From Candidatus Thiodiazotropha endoloripes (GTDB lineage Bacteria > Pseudomonadota > Gammaproteobacteria > Chromatiales > Chromatiaceae), in the NCBI GenBank assembly GCA_001709035.1, contig LVKA01000015.1, positions 1 to 64,000 of the forward strand: a DNA stretch of 64,000 nucleotides, in the 5' to 3' direction. Position 1 is the first letter of the stretch. Every line of letters starts with the position of its first letter. The position numbers and the translations under genes were made by a program. Shown one piece after another: positions 8,340-17,817 of the stretch. The notes under the pieces are model-generated. The model did not search any database. It had not been told where the DNA came from and worked only from the letters and a program-made list of their open reading frames with translations.

Positions 8340-9935
8340 ATGATTAACTTGCGTAAATCTGCTTGTTTTGTCCTCTACTTTGAACTTTCCATTCTCGTAA
8401 TGGTGGCGATCTTTGCTACCAGCTGCTCATCTGAATCTCCGGAACCTGAACAACGAATCGTTAATCAGAGTAAACCCGTCAACAAGCAAATCGATTTTGC
8501 TCCCAGCTTACCATGGTTAAATGTTGAACGCCCGCTGACCACTGACGACATGTTGGGCAAAGTTGTTATCCTGGATTTCTGGACATATGGCTGTATCAAC
8601 TGTATCCATGTACTGGCGGACCTAAAAAAACTGGAAGAGAAGTATGGCCATCAATTACTGGTCATCGGTGTTCATACCCCAAAATTCGATAATGAGAAAA
8701 ACCTGCAAACCTTGAGAAAAATCGTGATCCGATACGGCGTCGACCACCCTGTAATCAATGACGTAAATGGTTTACTCGCCAGCTACTATGGAATGCGGGC
8801 CTGGCCCACTCGAGTACTAATCGACCCCAAGGGTGAGGTTCTCGGAAAAGTGGTCGGAGAAGGTCGGTATAGTCAGATCGATGATAAGATATCCGAGCTT
8901 CTAGCTCAGCACGAGGCAGACCTTAATCCTTCACCCATACCTGTAAAACTGGAGCGCGAAGAAGATGACACAACACTCCTGTCAGCACCGGGAAAAGTCG
9001 CTGTAAACAGTAACTCTATTGCGATTAGCGACTCCCTCAATAATCGGATTATTGTTACCAATCACAGTGGCAAGATTAAACATATCGTTGGTTCGGGCAC
9101 TCCCGGCAAACAAGATGGCAGCTTCACCGATGCCAGTTTCAGCTCACCACAAGGGCTGCTATTCAACAACAATCATATCTATGTAGCGGATACTGGCAAC
9201 CATCTGCTTAGATTAATAGACCTCGATAATGACAGCGTTACTACCATAGCTGGAAACGGCTCTTTAGAGCGGAAACAGCGTGGTCAATTCCAGGCCAAGT
9301 CAATCGGTATGGCCTCACCTTGGGCACTCGCTTTATTGGATGACAGGTTATTTATCGCTATGGCTGGTAGCCATCAGATTTGGGTCTACAGCATCAGCAG
9401 AAAGCAGCTCAGTCGTTTCGCCGGATCAGGGCGGGAGGGCATCCTGGACGGTGATGTAGAGCAGGCAACCTTCAGTCAACCGAGCGGGTTGAACATTGAC
9501 AATGACTGGTTGTATATTGCTGATTCCGAAGCTTCAGCAGTACGACGGGTTGACCTGAAAAATAATCTGGTAGAAACACTGTTGGGTACAGGATTATTCG
9601 ATTTTGGAGACAGAGATGGTGATCTCCAGAGTGCTAAGTTACAACATGTACTCGGTATATCAGTGAAAGACCAAACCTCGATTTACCTCGCTGACACTTA
9701 CAATCATAAACTCAAAAGGATCGACCTTGAGTCATCCTCAGTGGAATCGCTGATTGGTGATGGCAAACCAGGATTTCTTAGTACTGTAGATGGTCAGTTG
9801 CAACTAAACGAACCGGGAGGGTTGGCACTTTATGAGGACAGACTCTATATCACAGATACCAATAACGATCGTATTGTTGTATACGACATAGACAGTGGAG
9901 AACCGAGGCTGCTGAATATTCAACCTATTCAGTAA
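8340..9935 (+). CDS. Lipoprotein with thioredoxin-like and NHL-repeat domains
   Basis: A 531-residue protein. A signal peptide ends in a lipobox-like ATSC (Cys29), predicting an outer- or inner-membrane lipoprotein. Residues about 55-190 form a TlpA/redoxin domain with a WTYGCINCIH active site (Cys85, Cys88). Residues about 210-525 form a beta-propeller of NHL-type repeats, seen as repeated LY(I/V)ADT.N and GSG.PG..DG phrases. Similar thioredoxin-NHL fusions are widespread in bacteria; their substrates are mostly unknown, though a periplasmic thiol-disulfide role is expected. It is separated from the respiratory cluster by 178 bases with a repeat, so it is probably its own transcription unit. 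Link to sulfur redox chemistry is plausible by context only. Confidence 0.8.
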   Translation: MINLRKSACFVLYFELSILVMVAIFATSCSSESPEPEQRIVNQSKPVNKQIDFAPSLPWLNVERPLTTDDMLGKVVILDFWTYGCINCIHVLADLKKLEEKYGHQLLVIGVHTPKFDNEKNLQTLRKIVIRYGVDHPVINDVNGLLASYYGMRAWPTRVLIDPKGEVLGKVVGEGRYSQIDDKISELLAQHEADLNPSPIPVKLEREEDDTTLLSAPGKVAVNSNSIAISDSLNNRIIVTNHSGKIKHIVGSGTPGKQDGSFTDASFSSPQGLLFNNNHIYVADTGNHLLRLIDLDNDSVTTIAGNGSLERKQRGQFQAKSIGMASPWALALLDDRLFIAMAGSHQIWVYSISRKQLSRFAGSGREGILDGDVEQATFSQPSGLNIDNDWLYIADSEASAVRRVDLKNNLVETLLGTGLFDFGDRDGDLQSAKLQHVLGISVKDQTSIYLADTYNHKLKRIDLESSSVESLIGDGKPGFLSTVDGQLQLNEPGGLALYEDRLYITDTNNDRIVVYDIDSGEPRLLNIQPIQ

Positions 9936-10090
9936 TTATGACTTCACACAAATCTGAATATATCTAAGATATGAAGCCTAGCAATTCTAGATAGAACCAT
10001 ACAATGGCGCATTTTAAACAGCCTGTTTCACCTGAGAATATGAGTACTGAAACCGACACTCCTTGACATTACCTTCACGACCAATCCTAT

Positions 10091-10116
10091 TAGGGCCTGT
10101 TAATACCAACTAAAAT
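10091..10116 (+). repeat. Dispersed palindromic repeat, copy 3 (left arm only)
   Basis: TAGGGCCTGTTAA matches the left arm; the rest (TACCAACTAAAAT) is diverged and the right arm is lost. It lies between two convergent genes. Confidence 0.5.
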
Positions 10117-10177
10117 TAACCTGATTTAATAGTCAAAGATATGCCTGATAATTTGTCAGTTGGTTAGCTTTGAACAT

Positions 10178-11332
10178 CTATTGCATTATCACTTGATCCC
10201 GACCATTTTGTTTTGCTTGATAGAGATAGGTATCTGCTCTCTGTATTGCTTTTTCAAACGATTCCTCGCCGGGCATGAATACCGCAATACCAATACTTAT
10301 TGTCATGTTGAAGCTATTCTTGGCAACAACGAATTGATAGTCGGAAACCACATCACGTATACGTTCAGCATAACTTAAGATTGCATCCTCGTTATCAAAC
10401 TGCCCCACGACGACGAACTCTTCACCACCATAGCGGATCAGTAGATCACTGGGTCTTGAGCGTTGTCTAAGTAAACCAGCCATCGTGGTAAGCACTTCAT
10501 CTCCAGCCGCATGTCCATGAGTATCGTTAACCTTTTTAAAATGATCGATATCCATAAACAGAATTGCCATCAAACTGCTGGATTCTCTTCGCTGAAGCTT
10601 AATAAGGGATGGAATACTCTCAATCAAGTAGCGCCTTCTGTAAAGACCGGTAAGAGAGTCCCTGACTGCCAGCTGACTCAATCTATCGATCAATTGAGAG
10701 CCGAAGAAGACTGAAAATCCGATGAAGATCAGCAGCAGTATGGTCGCCAGGGTTGATCCTCTGATAATGATATCCTCTGTCTCCTGTGCGATATCATCAA
10801 GATACTTACCTATTCCCAACACCCAATCCCAGGGTTCAAAATAGTCAACATAGGAAACCTTATGGTACTCCATACTGTTATGTGGCTTTTTCCAGTAGTA
10901 CTCTACCCAGCCACCACCTCGCTTGGCGACATCGATGAACTCTTCAAAAATCCGTTTGCCTTTGATATCAGTCCAGTCCATTTGATTGATACCTACCCGC
11001 TCCGGAGTGTGAGGCTGCATATAGAGGGTTCCGTTACCCAGGTTAATCCAGTAGTAACCATTTTTCTTATAAGTAGCATTCTCCAGTGCATTGGCTGCGA
11101 GTCTTTTTGCCTCAGACATTGACAGCTCCCCGGCCACTTCCAGCTTATAGAAATAACGTATCACACCCATGCCGATTTGTGATACTTCACGGGCATCGTC
11201 TTTGTGCTTTTGTAGAAGACTATCTGACAGATTCCCATAGAAATAAGAGAGCAACAGAAGCATACCAAAAAGAAACAGAGCTGAGAGCAGAACAAATTGA
11301 TTGAGGATTGCGGTTCTTTCTTGGGGCTGCAT
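10178..11332 (-). CDS. Membrane diguanylate cyclase with periplasmic Cache domain
   Basis: A 384-residue protein: a membrane helix at about 10-30, a periplasmic sCache_2-type sensor (about 35-170, with the typical NGYYWINLGNGTLYMQPHTP stretch), a second helix at about 183-205, and a C-terminal GGDEF domain with an intact RYGGEEF active site. It should make cyclic di-GMP in response to a small periplasmic ligand; sCache_2 domains often bind short organic acids. It stands alone between two intergenic regions that each carry a dispersed repeat. No I-site RXXD pattern was checked rigorously. Confidence 0.87.
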   Translation of the reverse strand: MQPQERTAILNQFVLLSALFLFGMLLLLSYFYGNLSDSLLQKHKDDAREVSQIGMGVIRYFYKLEVAGELSMSEAKRLAANALENATYKKNGYYWINLGNGTLYMQPHTPERVGINQMDWTDIKGKRIFEEFIDVAKRGGGWVEYYWKKPHNSMEYHKVSYVDYFEPWDWVLGIGKYLDDIAQETEDIIIRGSTLATILLLIFIGFSVFFGSQLIDRLSQLAVRDSLTGLYRRRYLIESIPSLIKLQRRESSSLMAILFMDIDHFKKVNDTHGHAAGDEVLTTMAGLLRQRSRPSDLLIRYGGEEFVVVGQFDNEDAILSYAERIRDVVSDYQFVVAKNSFNMTISIGIAVFMPGEESFEKAIQRADTYLYQAKQNGRDQVIMQ

Positions 11333-11931
11333 GATACAGATAAATCAATAGATCTGGTTTCGCTTAGAAGACCTCTGATCTTCCACTGGCGGAATTTTCA
11401 TAAATCCAGTATATGACATAATTTCACCAGAGAAACCTACGATCGCAGAGTGATAATTGGAATTTCCGGTTTAATTGATCTGTCTCATACCACTTTTGAT
11501 TTAATTGTCATAATTCATTACAAACTGACATGTGACAATGCAATTCTTGTGGCCTGCCACACATTACCGTAGACAACACACATACCATCTAATCGTAACT
11601 TAATGCAGACAACCTCATGTTGTGTTGCTAAGTGCCTGAATATAATTTTATCTTATACCCAAGCTCATCGAATTGGGGCCTGTTAACACTAATCCAATAG
11701 GCCTTAGTAAAATTAACAGTATAGTCAATCATGGAAAACCTCTTACGAACCAGCATCAATAAATAAAGTTTTTTATGGTGATCAGGACTACTAATTAAGG
11801 AAAACCATAATTTACCTTTGGTAGACATGCTCTATGATCGTCTCAATATTTAATTAACTCGATCAGGATTTTCGAGCCATTTTATCGACCCGGGGGCTTG
11901 GTTAAGGGTCTTTCTACCCTGAGGTGCATCG
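11333..11931. other. 600-base intergenic region with a repeat, no gene
   Basis: AT-rich spacer between the divergent cyclase gene and the PstS-like gene. It carries the fourth dispersed repeat (11673-11707). A short frame on the - strand (11628-11828) runs through the repeat and is not credible. No further structure was recognised. Confidence 0.5.
11673..11707 (+). repeat. Dispersed palindromic repeat, copy 4
   Basis: Full-length copy: TTGGGGCCTGTTAACA, CTAATCCAATA, GGCCTTAG. Differs from the consensus only at the outer arm bases. Confidence 0.8.
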
Positions 11932-12813
11932 GTGAGTGTCAAGATATCGATAAAACAGCTGAGCTTTCTACTCATGCTTAGCTTTTCACTTTCAAGTTAT
12001 GGACTTGAGCTAAAATGGGCTGGATGTGGCATTACCAAAAAGGCTTTCATGGCCGAACTGGCTTCTGCTTATGAGCGAAAAACCGGCGTCAAGATAGAGT
12101 TGGAAGGCGGTGGGGCCACCAAGGGGATTCAGAAAGTCATTTCAAAGTCCGTCGATGTAGGCGGATCATGCCGCTTCCGTGTGACTGATGACGATGCATC
12201 CCGTGCCTCGATCAAGTTCAACCCAGTGGCCTGGGATGCCTTGACAGTTGTAGTCAACCAAGCCAATCAGATCGATTCCATCTCCCTGGAATCACTGCGT
12301 GACATCTATACCGGTAAAATCACCAACTGGTCTCAATTGGGCGGTTCTGACCAACCGCTGGATCTCTATGTGCGTGAAGGAAAGATATCCGGTGTCGGGC
12401 ACACGATTCGACAGTTATTGTTCAACGATCCACAAATGAGCTTTGAGGGCCGTGCGTTTTTCCCCTCTTCAGGGCCACTGGAAAAAGCGATAGAGAAAAA
12501 TCCCAATGCAATCGGTATGACCGGAATCAGCAGTGCTCGTAAGCGTAACTTCAAAATCCTCAAACTGGATGGTAAAGAACCCAGTTTTGAGAATATCAAA
12601 AATGGCTCCTATACCCTGTATCGCCCCCTCTATATCATAAGCAACAGAGAGAGCGCCAACTACGCCGAGGTCAAACGCTTTCTTAGTTTTACACACAGCC
12701 GGGAAGGTCGAGATATTATGCGTGATAATGGTGTTGTACCCTATCTCGAAGCGGTCTGGTTAAGCAGTAATCTACAGCGTCAATGGTCTGACTCAAGGAA
12801 GATTAGAAATTGA
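11932..12813 (+). CDS. Orphan PstS-like periplasmic binding protein
   Basis: A 293-residue protein with a signal peptide (residues 1-24), starting at GTG preceded by CTGAGGTG. The mature part follows the PBP-like/PstS fold: KWAGCGITKKAFMAELASAYERKTGVKIELEGGGATKGI and DIYTGKITNWSQLGG are typical phrases, the latter being the phosphate-binding-family signature. No ABC permease or ATPase genes lie nearby, so this may be an orphan binding protein for an oxyanion (phosphate, molybdate or a sulfur oxyanion), or act in sensing rather than uptake. It precedes the sox-dsr genes by 430 bases. Confidence 0.75.
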   Translation: MSVKISIKQLSFLLMLSFSLSSYGLELKWAGCGITKKAFMAELASAYERKTGVKIELEGGGATKGIQKVISKSVDVGGSCRFRVTDDDASRASIKFNPVAWDALTVVVNQANQIDSISLESLRDIYTGKITNWSQLGGSDQPLDLYVREGKISGVGHTIRQLLFNDPQMSFEGRAFFPSSGPLEKAIEKNPNAIGMTGISSARKRNFKILKLDGKEPSFENIKNGSYTLYRPLYIISNRESANYAEVKRFLSFTHSREGRDIMRDNGVVPYLEAVWLSSNLQRQWSDSRKIRN

Positions 12814-13247
12814 GTTGAGCCAATCGGTAGTGAGATTTTCTCCTGCCACACCACTCATTTCTGAACAAAAGCCTGACAGTTCCCTTTTATCTACCAATAT
12901 AATGAGTAGATTCATTACCTTAGAGTTGATTTAAACGCCCCCTCCTCTGCATATAAGAAGCTGTAATATCAAACCAAGGTCTGTTGACCCTCTATTTATA
13001 ACGTTATTTAAATATGGTTAATCGTCTGCAACTCCAAAAGTGAATTTTTGTACCTCTTTTTTAGTCAAAACAATAGACAAACTTATGCAGGGAGTATTTG
13101 AAAAAAACTAAAACAACATGGATCTAAGTTGAGAAATACTATCCTGGTTTATACGACAGCGTAAACACACAGGCCTGAACCAATACAATTTCACAATCAG
13201 TGAATACAGACAGATGATCATCTATGGACCATGTCAGGGTGAATATC
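12814..13247. other. Intergenic, upstream of soxY; no gene seen
   Basis: AT-rich region that must contain the promoter of the soxYZ-yeeE(-dsrAB) genes. No reading frame, strong hairpin or recognisable operator was found. The frame leading into soxY could be extended to an ATG at 13224, but the ATG at 13248 begins the Tat-type signal and has AGGGTG at six bases, so it is preferred. Confidence 0.4.
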
Positions 13248-13715
13248 ATGAAGCGAAGAGAACTCTTAAAGTCAGGGATCATGCTAAGTTTAAACACCTT
13301 TGCCCTATCTGGTTTCGGATTCTACTCATCCAAAATCAGTGCGAGCTGGCCAAATTATATCTTCCATACAGACACGATTGATCGTGCAATTAAAGAGATT
13401 ACCGGGCAACCCTTACACAAGTTACAAACCAGTGATCGAGTGAAACTCAAAGTGGATAAAATCGTTGAGGATGGAAGTACCGTTCCGGTCACAATTACTA
13501 GTGAACTTGAAGCAACAAAGACAATCACTGTTTTATCTGACAAAAACCCCAATCCAGTCATTGCCAGATATCAAATGACATCGAATATTGCTCCAACAAT
13601 CAGTACAAGAATCAAGATGGGGGGATCCGGGTCCGTCATAGCAGTAGTCGAGACTGACAACGGCTATTTCAGCGCGAGCAAAAAGATCAAAGTAACCGCA
13701 GGAGGATGTGCCTGA
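13248..13715 (+). CDS. soxY: Sulfur-carrier subunit SoxY
   Basis: A 155-residue protein with an N-terminal KRRELLKSG twin-arginine-like signal. Its C-terminus is KVTAGGCA, where the penultimate Cys154 is the expected sulfur-binding residue on the swinging arm. SoxY with SoxZ carries sulfur intermediates covalently in the periplasm during thiosulfate oxidation. Most SoxY proteins end GGCGG; here the last two Gly are replaced by a single Ala. A SoxZ gene follows within 35 bases. No soxXA or soxB is in the window, which is common in dsr-containing sulfur oxidisers that keep sox genes in several places. Confidence 0.85.
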   Translation: MKRRELLKSGIMLSLNTFALSGFGFYSSKISASWPNYIFHTDTIDRAIKEITGQPLHKLQTSDRVKLKVDKIVEDGSTVPVTITSELEATKTITVLSDKNPNPVIARYQMTSNIAPTISTRIKMGGSGSVIAVVETDNGYFSASKKIKVTAGGCA

Positions 13716-13746
13716 GTCTCCCACAATTGGATTTGAGGTTATTGTT

Positions 13747-14064
13747 ATGTCCACACAAAAGCATAAGCTTCTGGCGAGAAAAAAAACGGGTTATGTACAA
13801 GTACGCATGCTCCTCAGACACCCTATGGAAACAGGCAATCGTAGAGACAAAGTAACCGGAGTGAAAATTCCACGTTTTTTTATCAGAGAGGTGACATGTG
13901 AACATAGAGGAGTTGTCGTACTTTCATGTCATTGGGGTTGGGGAGTATCGAGAAATCCCTATCTATCATTCAGACTGCTTTCAGGAGAGGCAGGAGAAGT
14001 GATAACTATCACCTGGGCAGACAACTTGGGCAAGTCAAACAGGATAACTACGACGATTAAATAA
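13747..14064 (+). CDS. soxZ: Sulfur-carrier partner SoxZ
   Basis: A 105-residue protein from the ATG at 13747. It has the SoxZ hallmarks LLRHPMETG, KIPRFFIREVTCEH and SRNPYLSFRL, and an Ig-like beta-sandwich pattern, with no signal peptide; it is exported bound to SoxY. An in-frame upstream start at 13708 would overlap soxY, but the homologous part begins near 13780, so the shorter form is chosen. It ends seven bases before the yeeE gene, indicating one operon. Confidence 0.87.
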   Translation: MSTQKHKLLARKKTGYVQVRMLLRHPMETGNRRDKVTGVKIPRFFIREVTCEHRGVVVLSCHWGWGVSRNPYLSFRLLSGEAGEVITITWADNLGKSNRITTTIK

Positions 14065-14070
14065 AATATT

Positions 14071-15099
14071 ATGGATGAATTATCCAAAGCATGGCTAATC
14101 GGCGGAGGGTTGGTCATAGGCACATTCTTCGGTCTTTTGGCACAAAGATCAGGATTTTGTGCAGTCTCTGCGATCAGTAACTCTAAATTGATGGGGGACT
14201 ACCGGCATTTGGATGGCTACATTGCCGCTATCATTGTTGCACTATCCGGAACGCTTATTCTCGAATTGATCGGTTTGGTCGATATTGGCACATCTCCCTA
14301 CAGACGTCCGACCTTTAACTGGGCTGGTGCACTGTTTGGCGGACTCATATTCGGTATCGGTGCTATGTTGTCCGGTGGATGCGCGTCAAGAACTTTGGTT
14401 CGGTCTGCAGAAGGCAATATCGGTGCAATTGTCACCCTATTGGCATTCGCACTCTCCGGTATGGCCACATTGATTGGTATATTGGACCCAGCCAGGGCGT
14501 GGGTTGCCTCATCAGCCATTGATCTTGAACCAGGTGATGCCTCACTCTCCAAATTGATAGGCCAACCTCACTATCTGCTGCCAGTTATGGTAGTAGTGAC
14601 AGGCATAATCTTTCTTTACATTCACTTAAGAGAACAAAACAACTGGTCCTATATCTTTTATGGTAGCGGTATCGGCCTATGTGTCGTTATCAGTTGGTGG
14701 ATAACCGGCGTACTGGGCCAGGATGATTTTTTTGAATTGCCTCCCACCTCCATCGCGGTCGCTGGCCCCCTTTCTCGTGGTGCGGTTTATTTATCGACAG
14801 GTGAGGTTACAGGCAACCATTTCGCCTTTTATCTACTACCGGGAATGATCTTAGGCGCTTTCGTCAGCGCACTCATATCCGGCAGATTTCATTGGGTACC
14901 CCCTGCAGGTTCAATGGTAGGCAGCTATCTGTTGGGCGGCATCCTGATGGGTGTTGGGGCGGTATTTGCCGGTGGCTGTAATATTGGACAGGGACTCTCC
15001 GGCCTCTCCACGTTTTCGATCACATCACTCATAGCGGTTGGCGCTATTTTGTCCGGAATGTCATTGACGTTGACATGGATAAATAAAAGAACCAAATAG
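14071..15099 (+). CDS. YeeE/YedE-family sulfur transporter
   Basis: A 342-residue integral membrane protein with about nine or ten hydrophobic segments. It has the three conserved cysteines of the YeeE/TsuA thiosulfate transporter family: SGFC (Cys30), SGGCASR (Cys104) and AGGCNIGQG (Cys303). In TsuA these lie along the thiosulfate path and are needed for uptake. Its place between soxYZ and dsrAB suggests it moves sulfur (thiosulfate or a sulfane-sulfur carrier product) from the periplasmic Sox carrier to the cytoplasmic Dsr machinery. That transfer is an inference. Family membership is well supported; the exact substrate is not. Confidence 0.85.
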   Translation: MDELSKAWLIGGGLVIGTFFGLLAQRSGFCAVSAISNSKLMGDYRHLDGYIAAIIVALSGTLILELIGLVDIGTSPYRRPTFNWAGALFGGLIFGIGAMLSGGCASRTLVRSAEGNIGAIVTLLAFALSGMATLIGILDPARAWVASSAIDLEPGDASLSKLIGQPHYLLPVMVVVTGIIFLYIHLREQNNWSYIFYGSGIGLCVVISWWITGVLGQDDFFELPPTSIAVAGPLSRGAVYLSTGEVTGNHFAFYLLPGMILGAFVSALISGRFHWVPPAGSMVGSYLLGGILMGVGAVFAGGCNIGQGLSGLSTFSITSLIAVGAILSGMSLTLTWINKRTK

Positions 15100-15285
15100 A
15101 CCGGATGGGAGTTCACAGCCTATTTTTCGCTACAGAGATTGAGTCTGTCTATTCCAAAGGTGATATTAACCTACCATTTTTATCAACTATTATTGGAGGA
15201 TACAGACGACAATCATGTTCGGTTCATATGGCACAGCATCAGCCGGGATTGATGGGTTGAGCAGCCAGGAACAGGAGGCATTTTG

Positions 15286-16548
15286 ATGAAGTCTCACCCG
15301 ACACCTATGCTCGATCAGCTGGAAAGTGGCGAATGGCCTAGCTTTGTCACAGGCATCAAAAGACTGCGTGACACTCATCCCGATCGCCGTATTAGAGAAA
15401 CAACCAATGACCTGCTGGGTCAATTGGAGCACTCCTATGAGACCCGAAAGGGGTACTGGAAAGGGGGTACGGTCAGTGTTTTTGGTTATGGGGGCGGGAT
15501 CATTCCCCGCTTCTCAAGCGTTGGCGATCTGTTTCCACAATCGAAGGAGTTTCATACACTGCGCGTGCAACCCCCTGCGGGAAACTACTACACCACAGAT
15601 ATCCTGCGGCAGCTGGCAAACAGCTGGGAGAAGTGGGGCTCCGGCCTGGTCACCTTTCACGGTCAGACGGGCAACATCATGTTCATCGGAGCGAACACAA
15701 AAAACACCCAACACTTCTTCAATGAGATCAATGAATACGGTTTTGACTTAGGCGGCGCCGGACCCTGTGTGCGTACTGCTCAGTCCTGTGTGGGATCCGG
15801 TCGTTGTGAGCAATCCTGTACCAACGAACATGAGATCCATCGTCGCCTGGTCAACAACTTCCTCGACGAGATGCACCGGCCGGCGCTACCGTATAAATTC
15901 AAGTTCAAGGTTTCCGGCTGCCCAAACGACTGTATGAATGCCATCGAGCGTGCCGATTTTGCAGTAATCGGTACCTGGCGAGACGATATGCAGGTGGATC
16001 AGACCGAAGTGAAACAGTATCTCTCTGATAAAGGTCGACAATACATCATCGACCACGTCATCAGCCGCTGCCCCACCCACGCACTCTCACTGACCGATGA
16101 GGATAGGCTGGAGGTGGAGAATGCCGACTGTGTTCGCTGTATGCACTGTCTCAATGTGATGCCCAAGGCGCTCTCCCCCGGTAAGGATAGAGGTGTCAGC
16201 CTGCTGATCGGTGGTAAACGAACCCTGAAGATCGGGGATCGTTTCGGCACCATGATGATTCCGTTCATGAAGCTGGAGAATGAGGCGGATTATGAAAAAC
16301 TGGTGGCGCTGGCAGAGGAGACCATCGATTTCTTTGCTGAAAATGCCCTCGAGCATGAGCGCATCGGAGAGATGATCGAACGTATCGGTCTGGTGAACTT
16401 CATCGAAGCACTGAATATTGATGTGGATCCCAATATGATCGTGCACCCACGGGAGAACTCCTATGTGCGCACCGATCAGTGGGAGGAAGAGGCCCAGAAG
16501 TGGTTTGAACACCATCCCCATGACGACCCGTCAGCGGATGTTGCTTGA
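15286..16548 (+). CDS. dsrA: Dissimilatory sulfite reductase alpha subunit (oxidative type)
   Basis: A 420-residue DsrA. Start is the ATG at 15286, with AGGAGG seven bases upstream. It shows the DsrA siroheme/[4Fe-4S] motifs (CVRTAQSCVGSGRCEQSC and KVSGCPNDC) and a ferredoxin domain (SRCPTHAL, CVRCMHCLN, about 265-295). With DsrB it forms the siroheme enzyme that in sulfur oxidisers runs in reverse, turning reduced sulfur bound to DsrC into sulfite. The opening HPTPMLDQLESG and overall sequence resemble gammaproteobacterial (Allochromatium-like) oxidative DsrA. The spacing to dsrB is 11 bases. Unusually, dsrEFHCMK do not follow. Confidence 0.93.
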   Translation: MKSHPTPMLDQLESGEWPSFVTGIKRLRDTHPDRRIRETTNDLLGQLEHSYETRKGYWKGGTVSVFGYGGGIIPRFSSVGDLFPQSKEFHTLRVQPPAGNYYTTDILRQLANSWEKWGSGLVTFHGQTGNIMFIGANTKNTQHFFNEINEYGFDLGGAGPCVRTAQSCVGSGRCEQSCTNEHEIHRRLVNNFLDEMHRPALPYKFKFKVSGCPNDCMNAIERADFAVIGTWRDDMQVDQTEVKQYLSDKGRQYIIDHVISRCPTHALSLTDEDRLEVENADCVRCMHCLNVMPKALSPGKDRGVSLLIGGKRTLKIGDRFGTMMIPFMKLENEADYEKLVALAEETIDFFAENALEHERIGEMIERIGLVNFIEALNIDVDPNMIVHPRENSYVRTDQWEEEAQKWFEHHPHDDPSADVA

Positions 16549-16559
16549 GGAGAGACCTG

Positions 16560-17636
16560 ATGGCGAATGCAGAGCGTAGAGTCCCGATTGAAAGCGGCTG
16601 TCCCGACGGTATTCAGTATATGCATCCTGTGATGCGCGAAAATTTTGGTCACTGGCGATACCACGAAGATCCCAGGCCGGGGGTCCTTCGTCATGTGGCT
16701 GACAGTGGCGATGATATCTGGACCGTGAGAGCGGGTACCCAACGTATTCTGGATCTCTTTACATTGCGTAAACTGTGTGAAATCGGTGATCAGTTCGCGG
16801 ATGGTTACGTACGTTTCACAATACGCAGCAATATCGAGTTTATGCTCTCCGACGGTGATCGTGTGGCCGCATTGGTCGAAGCCTTGGAGTCGAACGGATT
16901 TTTGGTTGGTGGTACGCGAAATTCTGTCGCCGCCATTTCCCATACCCAGGGTTGGCTGCACTGCGATATACCCGCCACGGATGCCTCAGGTGTGGTCAAA
17001 TCGATGATGGACCAATTGGTGGATGAATTTCGCCAATGGAACATGCCCAACCGGGTGCACATCACCACCTCCTGCTGCCAAATCAACTGCGGCGGCCAAG
17101 GGGATATCGCGATCAATATTCAACACACCAAACCCCCAAAAATCGACCATACCCAGGTGGCAAACGTTTGTGAGCGGCCATCAGTGGTGGCGCGCTGCCC
17201 GGTAGCGGCGATACGACCTGCGATGGTCAATGGCAAACCCTCCCTGGAGGTCGATGAGAGGAAATGTGTCTGTTGCGGCGCCTGCTATCCACCCTGCCCG
17301 CCGATGCAGATCAACGATCCGGAACACTCAAAGCTGGCGGTATGGGTTGGCGGCAATCACTCGAATGCCCGGACTCGGCCCACATTCCAAAAACTGGTGG
17401 CGGCCGGTATCCCCAACAATCCACCACGCTGGCCGGAGGCTACAGCCATTGTCAAACGGATTCTCAAGGCTTATCAGACCCATGCCAAAGACTGGGAGCG
17501 GATCAATGATTGGGTGGAGCGTATCGGTTGGCCCCGATTCTTCGAATTGACCGGGCTGCCATTCACCAAATTCCATATCGATAACTGGAGAGGGCAACAA
17601 AAGAGTCTGAATGCTTCCACACATCTTAGGTTCTGA
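16560..17636 (+). CDS. dsrB: Dissimilatory sulfite reductase beta subunit
   Basis: A 358-residue DsrB. The ATG at 16560 follows GAGGAGAG and gives the family's usual beginning (ESGCPDGIQYMHPVM), so it is preferred to an in-frame TTG at 16545. It contains the siroheme-cluster cysteines (GWLHC and TTSCCQINCGG) and a ferredoxin domain (CVCCGACYPPCPP). It pairs with DsrA as an alpha2beta2 enzyme of cytoplasmic sulfur oxidation. The gene is followed at once by a copy of the dispersed palindrome rather than by dsrE, so the pair is either a second copy or a split part of the dsr locus. Confidence 0.93.
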   Translation: MANAERRVPIESGCPDGIQYMHPVMRENFGHWRYHEDPRPGVLRHVADSGDDIWTVRAGTQRILDLFTLRKLCEIGDQFADGYVRFTIRSNIEFMLSDGDRVAALVEALESNGFLVGGTRNSVAAISHTQGWLHCDIPATDASGVVKSMMDQLVDEFRQWNMPNRVHITTSCCQINCGGQGDIAINIQHTKPPKIDHTQVANVCERPSVVARCPVAAIRPAMVNGKPSLEVDERKCVCCGACYPPCPPMQINDPEHSKLAVWVGGNHSNARTRPTFQKLVAAGIPNNPPRWPEATAIVKRILKAYQTHAKDWERINDWVERIGWPRFFELTGLPFTKFHIDNWRGQQKSLNASTHLRF

Positions 17637-17646
17637 ACGTAAGACT

Positions 17647-17668
17647 TAGGGCCTGTTAACAGGCCCTA
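17647..17668. repeat. Dispersed palindromic repeat, copy 5 (perfect 22-base palindrome)
   Basis: TAGGGCCTGTT followed by its exact reverse complement, ten bases after the dsrB stop. This is the compact form of the repeat, with left and right arms joined directly. It may act as a terminator-like hairpin for the dsr genes, although no T-run follows. Confidence 0.8.
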
Positions 17669-17817
17669 GGGAGTTATACCGTTTCAAATCCCAGGCATCA
17701 GCCCTCAAAATTGTGAAGCCCCTATCAGAATTAAACGCCCATCATATATAATTAGTTTATTAGTATATTATTATATGCTATAGTCTGCTCATATTTAAGC
17801 TATATAGGTAAAACAGG

